Source of the DNA: Candidatus Fischerbacteria bacterium RBG_13_37_8
GTDB taxonomy: Bacteria > Acidobacteriota > HRBIN11 > MFGW01
DNA length: 5,080 nucleotides
NCBI GenBank assembly: GCA_001780385.1
Contig: MFGW01000114.1
Location: 15,441 to 20,520, forward strand
Reading direction: 5' to 3'
Positions 1 to 4,506 of this stretch are shown here, one piece after another; within the stretch, counting starts at the first letter, position 1; every line of letters starts with the position of its first letter. Below the pieces are notes generated by a model, which did not search any database, was not told where the DNA came from, and worked only from the letters and a program-made list of their open reading frames with translations. The translations under genes were made by a program, and so were the position numbers.

Positions 1-445
1 ATGCAGCTTTATAAATAATAATATCCGCTGCTTGCAATAAAGGATATCCAAGAAATCCATAGGTAGTTAAATCTTTTTCAGTTAGCTGCACTTGCTGTTC
101 CTTGTAAGATGGAACTCTTTCAAGCCAGGGGATAGGAATAATCATGGAAAGGAGAAGATGCAATTCAGCATGCTGCAAAACATGAGATTGAATAAAAATA
201 GTGCTTCTTGAAGGATCCAAACCTGCCGCAAGCCAATCAGCTACAATATCATACGTGGATTCCCTAATAACTTCCGGATTTTCATATTCCGATGTCAATG
301 CATGCCAATCAACAATTGTATAATAACAATCGTAATTATCCTGCAGTGCCACATAATTTTTTACTGCGCCGTATAAATGACCGATATGTGTTTTTCCTGT
401 CGGTCTGGTTCCGCTAAGAACTCTTTTTTTCTTCTCAGCTTCCAT
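1..445 (-). CDS. trpS: Tryptophanyl-tRNA synthetase, N-terminal part (runs off left edge)
   Basis: This is the first 148 codons of a class Ic aminoacyl-tRNA synthetase that charges tRNA-Trp with tryptophan using ATP in the cytoplasm. The sequence shows SGTRPTG (residues 11-17) running straight into a perfect HIGH signature (20-23). Other TrpRS-type segments are TIVDWHALT (43-51), IQSHVLQHAEL (85-95) and GYPLLQAADIIIYKA (133-147), which belong to the Rossmann fold and the tryptophan pocket. The KMSKS loop would lie beyond the window. The ATG at 445 is chosen because AGGAG sits at 456-460, ten bases upstream, and the protein begins just before the first conserved strand. The gene is downstream of and co-directional with the M50 protease gene. 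From known gene order in several phyla, I infer that scpA/scpB may follow outside the window. Identity is secure; only the C-terminal part is unseen. Confidence 0.95.
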   Translation of the reverse strand, partial: MEAEKKKRVLSGTRPTGKTHIGHLYGAVKNYVALQDNYDCYYTIVDWHALTSEYENPEVIRESTYDIVADWLAAGLDPSRSTIFIQSHVLQHAELHLLLSMIIPIPWLERVPSYKEQQVQLTEKDLTTYGFLGYPLLQAADIIIYKAA

Positions 446-492
446 AGATTCTTTTCTCCTATATAAATAAGGATTCAAGGGGTCAAGTGCTT

Positions 493-509
493 GCGAACGA
501 AGTGTTCGC
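493..509. repeat. Small perfect hairpin GCGAAC-gaagt-GTTCGC
   Basis: A 6-bp perfect inverted repeat (493-498 and 504-509) with a 5-nt loop lies in the M50-trpS spacer. Its arm GCGAAC is the same hexamer as the inner arm of the REP-like palindrome 24 bp away (540-545), so the two hairpins may be degenerate members of one paired REP structure. It has no T-run on either strand, so it is not a classical terminator. Confidence 0.45.
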
Positions 510-530
510 CGGTTCCTTCTTTGCACGCAC

Positions 531-563
531 ACTGTAGGGGCGAACATAAGGTTCACCCTTACA
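531..563 (+). repeat. GTAG-headed REP-like palindrome, copy 1
   Basis: The arms at 533-545 and 551-563 form a 13-bp stem with a 5-nt loop (ATAAG), one G-T wobble and one C-A mismatch. The left arm opens with GTAG (534-537) followed by a G run. The twelve bases ACTGTAGGGGCG (531-542) recur exactly at 4467-4478, where they head a second palindrome, so this is an interspersed repeat family. REP elements mobilised by RAYT (TnpA-REP) transposases typically have a GTAG or GGAG tetranucleotide at the foot of an imperfect palindrome, which this resembles. It lies between two co-directional genes and may fold in the M50-trpS transcript. No RAYT gene is present in the window. Confidence 0.7.
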
Positions 564-598
564 ACAAAGCTCGCTAAGAATCCGTCAAGTAATTCCTT

Positions 599-1252
599 TT
601 AATGCCAAAGTATCGTTAATAAATAAAAAAGAAGGCTTGCTAAAGGTCCTACTATGTACCACAAGAGCCCAGTTACCATTAAAATAAGCAGTATCATAAA
701 GCCATAGGGTTTAATCTGTCGATACGCAGGTTCCCAGGAACGCGGCATTAATCCTTCCAAAATCCAACTGCCATCAAGCGGCGGAACCGGAATTAAATTA
801 AAAATTGCAAGAATAACATTAATAAATATCATTCTTGCAAAAAAAGATTCAACAAACGAACCTTTCAACGCCATAGTATATGAAATCACAATAAAAATCA
901 ATGAGGTAATACTTGCGAGGAGTATATTACTCAGTGGACCCGCAAAAGCAACAATCATCTGGTCACGCCTCGGATTTTGAAAATTATAAGGATTCACCGG
1001 GCATGGTTTTGCCCAACCAATTATAAAACCAGCAAAATAACCGAGAATTGGCACAATAATCGTGCCAATCAGGTCAATATGCGGGATAGGATTTAAGGTG
1101 ATTCTGCCAAGGTACCGTGCCGTCGGATCACCCATCTTATCCGCGGCAAATGCATGTGCACTTTCATGAATGGCAACCGCCAGCATAAAAATAATAACTG
1201 CTGATGCAAAATCTAACGCCTGATTTATCATAACGTTATAAAGAATAATCAA
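599..1252 (-). CDS. Site-2 protease family (peptidase M50) integral membrane protein
   Basis: Predicted zinc metalloprotease of the M50 family, short form without a PDZ domain, acting inside the membrane; its substrate is unknown. The zinc-binding HExxH is HESAH (residues 29-33) within the first hydrophobic helix. It is followed by the family segments GDPTARYLGRITLNPIPHID (41-60), GWAKPCPVNP (79-88) and AGPLSN (104-109). The third metal ligand motif NLIPVPPLDGS (152-162) carries Asp160. About five or six hydrophobic segments cover most of the 217 residues, a usual length for this subgroup. The start is TTG at 1252, supported by AAGGTG five bases upstream. An ATG seven codons in (1231) is the alternative and would give 210 residues, but it has no visible Shine-Dalgarno. 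This protein commonly precedes trpS and scpA/scpB in other genomes, so a shared transcript is plausible. All catalytic residues are present. Confidence 0.93.
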   Translation of the reverse strand: MIILYNVMINQALDFASAVIIFMLAVAIHESAHAFAADKMGDPTARYLGRITLNPIPHIDLIGTIIVPILGYFAGFIIGWAKPCPVNPYNFQNPRRDQMIVAFAGPLSNILLASITSLIFIVISYTMALKGSFVESFFARMIFINVILAIFNLIPVPPLDGSWILEGLMPRSWEPAYRQIKPYGFMILLILMVTGLLWYIVGPLASLLFYLLTILWH

Positions 1253-1257
1253 TATGT

Positions 1258-1263
1258 CACCTT
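1258..1263 (-). promoter_or_regulatory. Ribosome-binding site (AAGGTG) deciding the TTG start of the M50 gene
   Basis: On the minus strand AAGGTG lies five bases before TTG at 1252. No comparable purine-rich site precedes the ATG at 1231. The site overlaps the TAA (1264-1262) that closes the short upstream open frame, so termination there would deliver ribosomes next to it. Confidence 0.5.
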
Positions 1264-1279
1264 AAGTCAAATCGTAAAT

Positions 1280-1297
1280 AAAGGTAGAGGTAAAGGT
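1280..1297. repeat. Three-unit hexamer array (AAAGGT AGAGGT AAAGGT)
   Basis: Three tandem hexamers of pattern ARAGGT lie 28 bp upstream of the M50 start. Their reverse complement, ACCTTT ACCTCT ACCTTT, matches the degenerate ACCTNT hexamers of the larger array at 1402-1455. Extended by one base on its left side (1279-1297), it pairs with 1420-1438 at 18 of 19 positions. The two arrays therefore form the arms of a long inverted repeat. Confidence 0.7.
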
Positions 1298-1401
1298 TAC
1301 TGATGAGCAGATATTCAGGTTAAGTGAAGAATGAATTATTATTTGCTCTCTCCTTAATCCAGCCTCAACCACCGTCTTAACTTCATCCTCTATCTTTCTT
1401 A
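1298..1401. other. Core of the inverted hexamer unit; no recognised gene
   Basis: This 104-bp piece separates the two hexamer arrays. It carries a nested inner inverted repeat, AGGTTAAG (1317-1324) with CTTAACCT (1398-1405). On the minus strand a frame stays open from 1405 to the TAA at 1262 (47 sense codons) and reads through the small array. It has no ATG; a GTG at 1372 would give 36 residues beginning VVEAGLRREQ. I do not recognise the peptide and see no Shine-Dalgarno before that GTG. No tRNA, riboswitch or convincing M50 promoter was found here, although the M50 promoter must lie here or further upstream. Confidence 0.4.
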
Positions 1402-1455
1402 ACCTCTACCTCTACCTTTACCTATACCTCTACCTTTACCTATACCTCTTCCTTT
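1402..1455. repeat. Nine-unit ACCTNT hexamer array with 18-bp higher-order period
   Basis: Nine consecutive hexamers read ACCTCT, ACCTCT, ACCTTT, ACCTAT, ACCTCT, ACCTTT, ACCTAT, ACCTCT, TCCTTT. The triplet ACCTCT-ACCTTT-ACCTAT occurs twice without change (1408-1425 and 1426-1443), and a third, degraded copy follows. The tract is entirely C/T apart from the A at each unit start and in ACCTAT, giving strong strand asymmetry. Tandem arrays like this vary by slippage. The last ten bases also serve as the left target duplication of the adjacent MITE-like element. Confidence 0.85.
1446..1455. repeat. Left 10-bp direct repeat (CTCTTCCTTT), target-site duplication
   Basis: Identical to 1571-1580 and directly abutting the outer end of the left terminal inverted repeat. 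Its bases also complete the hexamer array, so the array end was the likely insertion target. Confidence 0.7.
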
Positions 1456-1486
1456 CACGGATACGTCAAAGTCGGCGCAAAACATA

Positions 1487-1504
1487 GAGCAGGGCTCATT
1501 TTTT
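1487..1504 (+). terminator. Short terminator-like hairpin inside the MITE-like element
   Basis: GAGC (1487-1490), loop AGG and GCTC (1494-1497) are followed after one A by six T residues (1499-1504). The stem is only 4 bp, so it would be weak alone. The reverse strand also ends in a T4 run after the stem, so weak action in both directions is possible. Confidence 0.3.
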
Positions 1505-1510
1505 AAGAAA

Positions 1511-1538
1511 TTGAGCGTTTGAATAATGCTAATATAAT
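1511..1538 (+). promoter_or_regulatory. Sigma70-type promoter inside the MITE-like element, facing ileS
   Basis: TTGAGC (1511-1516) and a perfect TATAAT (1533-1538) are separated by 16 bp and point at ileS. The predicted start is near 1545, inside the right terminal repeat. Transcripts from here would carry the right arm of the element and about 170 bases of leader. The -35 box matches consensus at four of six positions. Confidence 0.45.
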
Positions 1539-1570
1539 GTTACATTTGAGCCGACTTTGACGTTGCCGTG

Positions 1571-1580
1571 CTCTTCCTTT
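1571..1580. repeat. Right 10-bp direct repeat (CTCTTCCTTT), target-site duplication
   Basis: Exact copy of 1446-1455, abutting the outer end of the right terminal inverted repeat and lying 9 bp before the ileS -35 box. Confidence 0.7.
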
Positions 1581-1589
1581 TCTCTCACA

Positions 1590-1618
1590 TTGACATTTTG
1601 TTGCTTTGCCATTAGAAT
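1590..1618 (+). promoter_or_regulatory. ileS: Main predicted ileS promoter (TTGACA-17-TAGAAT)
   Basis: A perfect -35 TTGACA (1590-1595) and a -10 TAGAAT (1613-1618, five of six) lie 17 bp apart, the optimal spacing for a sigma70-type polymerase. Transcription would start near 1625, giving a leader of about 92 nt before the ATG at 1717. The leader holds only a weak hairpin (AGGTT 1649-1653 with AACCT 1662-1666) and no T-box signature. This is the best-scoring promoter by eye in the window and probably drives ileS and the PASTA gene. Confidence 0.75.
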
Positions 1619-1716
1619 AGGAGCTTTATAAGGAACAGCTATTATCATAGGTTCTCAATATAACCTCCAGATATCAGGATTGTTTCTTGTTTACTTTATT
1701 AAAGGGTTTAAAAACA

Positions 1717-4473
1717 ATGAATGCGAAGGATTATAAAAATACTTTAAATTTGCCAAAAACTAATTTTCCCATGAAGGCATCTCTCATACAAAAGGAGCCT
1801 CTTCAATTAGCTAAATGGGACAAGATGCACATATATGAAAAAATTAAAGAGAGCCGCCGTGGTGCAAAGCCATTTTTCCTGCACGATGGACCTCCGTATG
1901 CAAACGGCAAAATTCATATGGGTACCGCATTGAATAAAATACTTAAGGATTTTGTAACGAAATCCTGGACAATGCTGGGTTATTATTCTCCTTTCGTTCC
2001 CGGATGGGATTGTCACGGTTTACCTATCGAGCTCCAGGTTGACAGGATGCTTGCTGAACAAAAGGCTAAAAAAAGTCCTTACGAATTCAGACAGGAATGC
2101 AGAAAATATGCTGAAAAATATCTGAATATTCAGCGCGAAGGATTTAAGCGATTGGGAGTTATTGGAAGATGGGATACTCCTTATTTAACCATGAATCCTC
2201 TCTACCAGGCTGCAATAGCAAGAACATTCGGCGCTTTTGCAAAAAAGGGTCTTGTTTACCAGGATGTCAAGCCTATTTACTGGTGTTGTTCCTGTAAAAC
2301 TGCACTGGCGGAAGCAGAAATTGAATACAAAGAACATTCTTCTCCTTCCATTCATGTAAAATTTCAAACCGATCAAAGCTGGTCTGACAAATTAACGCCC
2401 GAAGAAATAAAAAATACCTCGGTAATAATCTGGACCACAACTCCCTGGACATTACCTGCCAATCTTGCAATAGCTTTGCATCCTGAAGCATTCTATGTAT
2501 TGCTTAAGTCAGGGAATGAAAATTTTATAATAGCGGAAAATCTTATAGATAAATTTCAGCAGGAAACCCATCTAAAAGAAGCTGTCATTATCAAGAAATA
2601 CAAGGGAAAAGAATTGGAGGGATTAACTACCGATCATCCTTTTATTGAACGAAAATCTATCATAGTACTTGCAGATTACGTCAGCATGGATCAAGGAACA
2701 GGATGCGTTCATACTGCTCCCGGTCATGGACAGGAAGATTATCTCACCGGCATTCATTATGGTTTAAAACCATTTTCACCTCTCGATGATGACGGGAAAT
2801 TTACTGAAGAAATTCCAAAGTACAAAGGATTGCAAGTATTTGATGCCAATTCAATAATCGTTGTAGATATGAAAAAAACACATAAACTGCTCTATGATTC
2901 AGAATTAGCACATTCCTATCCTCACTGCTGGCGATGCAAAAATCCTGTTATTTTCAGGGCAACAAAACAATGGTTTATATCGCTCGATAAAACTGGCTTG
3001 AGAAAAAAATCACTCGACCAGATTAAAGAAATAGCATGGATTCCCGAATGGGGTGAAGAACGTATTTATCAAATGGTAGAGACCAGACCTGACTGGTGCA
3101 TATCACGTCAAAGAATATGGGGAGTTCCCATAACACAATTTGGCTGCGTGGCTTGTGGAGAAGTATTAAAAGATGAAAGAATATATGACCGAATTGCAGA
3201 TATATATGAAAAAGAAAGTGCGGATGCCTGGTATGTAAAAACTGAAAAAGAATTACTACCTGAAAATTGTCAATGCACCTGTGGCAGTACTGAATTTAAA
3301 AAAGGAATGGATATTCTTGATGTGTGGTTTGATTCGGGCGCTTCCCATGAAGCAGTAATGACACAGGATCCTGATTTGCACTGGCCTTCTGATATTTATC
3401 TGGAAGGAAATGATCAGTACCGCGGATGGTTCAACAGTTCCCTTCTTATTGGTGTCCACTTATATGAAAAATCACCCTACCGCATATGCGTTACCCACGG
3501 AATGGTAGTGGATGAAAAAGGGTACAAGATGTCAAAAACACTAGGAAATTTTATTGACCCTGAAGAAATTATTGAAAAATACGGCGCTGAAATACTCCGT
3601 GCATGGGTAGCAATGGTCGATTATAAAGAAGAAGTACGCGTCAGTTTTGCCCTCATTGAAAAAATAGCCGAAAGCTACAGGAAACTTCGAAATACCTGCC
3701 GGTTCATGCTTGGAAATCTATACGATTTTGATCCCACTAATGATAACGTTCATTTCGAACATCTTACCGAATTAGATAAATGGGCTCTTATGCAAATTAA
3801 ACTGCTTGAAGATAAAATTTATAAAGCATATCAGAATTATGAATTTCATATTATTTATCATGCGGTACAAAATTTTTCCATTGTAGATATGAGTTCGTTC
3901 TATCTTAATATATTAAAGGATAGATTGTATGTTTTGAAAAATGATTCGCTGGGACGAAGAAGTGCACAAACTGTCATTTATCACCTACTGAATTCATTAA
4001 TACGGCTCATAGCACCTATCTATTCATTCACCGCAGATGAAGTATGGGAACATATGCCTCATTATGAACAGAAGGAAGAATCTGTGCACCTTACTGAATT
4101 CCTGCATACCAATGTAAGTTTCATTGACCAGGATTTTATCCGCAGATGGGAATTATTCCTCGAGATTCGTGAAATTGTTCTCAAAGAATTAGAAACGAAG
4201 CGTGAACAAAATATTATTCATGATTCACTCGAAGCACGCTTGAACCTCTTTGTCCCATCAAATAAATATGATATAGTAAATAAGTATAAAGATCTTTTAA
4301 AAGAAATATTTATCGTTTCGCAACTTCAGATTGAAAAAACTGATGGACAAATGAAAGCAATGGTCGAGAAAGCCAGTGGAAACAAATGCCTGCGGTGCTG
4401 GAACTATGATGATTCAGTCGGAACTCTATCAGAAAATAAAGATGTGTGCGCCCGATGTAATTCAATACTGTAG
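1717..4473 (+). CDS. ileS: Isoleucyl-tRNA synthetase
   Basis: Full-length class Ia synthetase (918 residues) that charges tRNA-Ile and edits misactivated valine. In order: the N-terminal DYKNTLNLPKTNFPMKA block, the HIGH-type site HMGT (67-70) after DGPPYANG, and GWDCHGLPIE (96-105). The CP1 editing domain has WTTTPWTLPAN (239-249) and GTGCVHTAPGHGQEDY (327-342, with Asp341 in the position of the editing aspartate). DWCISRQRIWG (459-469), WFDSG (537-541) and the KMSKS-type loop KMSKT (604-608) follow. The end has the anticodon-binding region and a C-terminal zinc knuckle with Cys891, 894, 911 and 914. Further CxxC pairs in CP1 fit the bacterial zinc-ribbon form. ATG 1717 is chosen because family N-termini start here and AAAGGG lies ten bases upstream; TTG 1687 would add ten unconserved residues. 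Oddities: both signature motifs deviate by one residue to threonine, and the TAG stop lies inside a REP-like repeat. Confidence 0.97.
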   Translation: MNAKDYKNTLNLPKTNFPMKASLIQKEPLQLAKWDKMHIYEKIKESRRGAKPFFLHDGPPYANGKIHMGTALNKILKDFVTKSWTMLGYYSPFVPGWDCHGLPIELQVDRMLAEQKAKKSPYEFRQECRKYAEKYLNIQREGFKRLGVIGRWDTPYLTMNPLYQAAIARTFGAFAKKGLVYQDVKPIYWCCSCKTALAEAEIEYKEHSSPSIHVKFQTDQSWSDKLTPEEIKNTSVIIWTTTPWTLPANLAIALHPEAFYVLLKSGNENFIIAENLIDKFQQETHLKEAVIIKKYKGKELEGLTTDHPFIERKSIIVLADYVSMDQGTGCVHTAPGHGQEDYLTGIHYGLKPFSPLDDDGKFTEEIPKYKGLQVFDANSIIVVDMKKTHKLLYDSELAHSYPHCWRCKNPVIFRATKQWFISLDKTGLRKKSLDQIKEIAWIPEWGEERIYQMVETRPDWCISRQRIWGVPITQFGCVACGEVLKDERIYDRIADIYEKESADAWYVKTEKELLPENCQCTCGSTEFKKGMDILDVWFDSGASHEAVMTQDPDLHWPSDIYLEGNDQYRGWFNSSLLIGVHLYEKSPYRICVTHGMVVDEKGYKMSKTLGNFIDPEEIIEKYGAEILRAWVAMVDYKEEVRVSFALIEKIAESYRKLRNTCRFMLGNLYDFDPTNDNVHFEHLTELDKWALMQIKLLEDKIYKAYQNYEFHIIYHAVQNFSIVDMSSFYLNILKDRLYVLKNDSLGRRSAQTVIYHLLNSLIRLIAPIYSFTADEVWEHMPHYEQKEESVHLTEFLHTNVSFIDQDFIRRWELFLEIREIVLKELETKREQNIIHDSLEARLNLFVPSNKYDIVNKYKDLLKEIFIVSQLQIEKTDGQMKAMVEKASGNKCLRCWNYDDSVGTLSENKDVCARCNSIL

Positions 4474-4496
4474 GGGCGGACCTATGTGTCCGCCCA
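4467..4496 (+). repeat. GTAG-headed REP-like palindrome, copy 2, overlapping the ileS stop
   Basis: It starts with the same twelve bases as copy 1 (ACTGTAGGGGCG, 4467-4478) and forms a perfect 8-bp GC-rich stem, GGGCGGAC (4474-4481) with GTCCGCCC (4488-4495), around a 6-nt loop. The GTAG foot (4470-4473) supplies the in-frame ileS TAG. The right arm ends just before the Shine-Dalgarno of the PASTA gene (GAGG, 4497-4500), so the repeat fills nearly the whole intergenic gap. There is no T-run, so it is not a typical terminator. In the ileS-PASTA mRNA it could stall ribosomes or exonucleases or modulate downstream translation; those roles are inferred. Confidence 0.75.
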
Positions 4497-4506
4497 GAGG
4501 AAAAAG

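Larger units (their letters stand above)
1456..1570. mobile_element. MITE-like element, 115 bp, with 26-bp terminal inverted repeats
   Basis: The left end 1456-1481 and the reverse complement of 1545-1570 agree at 23 of 26 positions, including a perfect 14-bp block (1463-1476 against 1550-1563). Both ends begin CACGG, and both are directly flanked by the same decamer CTCTTCCTTT. Terminal inverted repeats plus an exact flanking duplication, with no transposase frame inside, is the definition of a non-autonomous miniature element. A 10-bp duplication and CA-initial ends would fit some IS4-family subgroups, but that family assignment is only an inference. Both TIRs contain an outward-facing TTGACG (1557-1562 on plus; complement of 1464-1469 on minus), which could serve as a mobile -35 box. 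The element lies just upstream of the ileS promoter. Confidence 0.75.

Noticed and set aside
458..488. Minus-strand TTGACC-17-TATAGG as a trpS promoter
   Set aside because: The -10 is poor (four of six) and overlaps the Shine-Dalgarno; the transcript would begin only a few bases before the ATG and lose its ribosome-binding site.
471..590. GTCAAGT direct repeat (482-488 and 584-590) as target duplication around the M50-trpS spacer, with GGATTC/GAATCC nearby
   Set aside because: Only 7 and 6 bp, and the sequences just inside the direct repeats are not inverted repeats, so an insertion boundary is not supported.
1371..1455. Hexamer array as a CRISPR or an iteron origin
   Set aside because: The units are contiguous with no spacers, and there is no replication initiator gene or DnaA-box cluster in the window.
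1687..1716. TTG at 1687 as the ileS start, with AGGA seven bases upstream
   Set aside because: The ten extra residues do not resemble IleRS N-termini, whereas the protein from ATG 1717 begins exactly like the family (short polar lead, then DYKNTLNLPKT).
1619..1716. Possible T-box riboswitch in the ileS leader
   Set aside because: The leader is only about 92 nt, lacks the conserved T-box sequence and antiterminator, and has no terminator hairpin with a T-run before the ATG.
4474..4495. GC-rich hairpin after ileS as an intrinsic terminator
   Set aside because: No T-run follows; the stem abuts a good Shine-Dalgarno and belongs to a repeat family seen elsewhere in the window.
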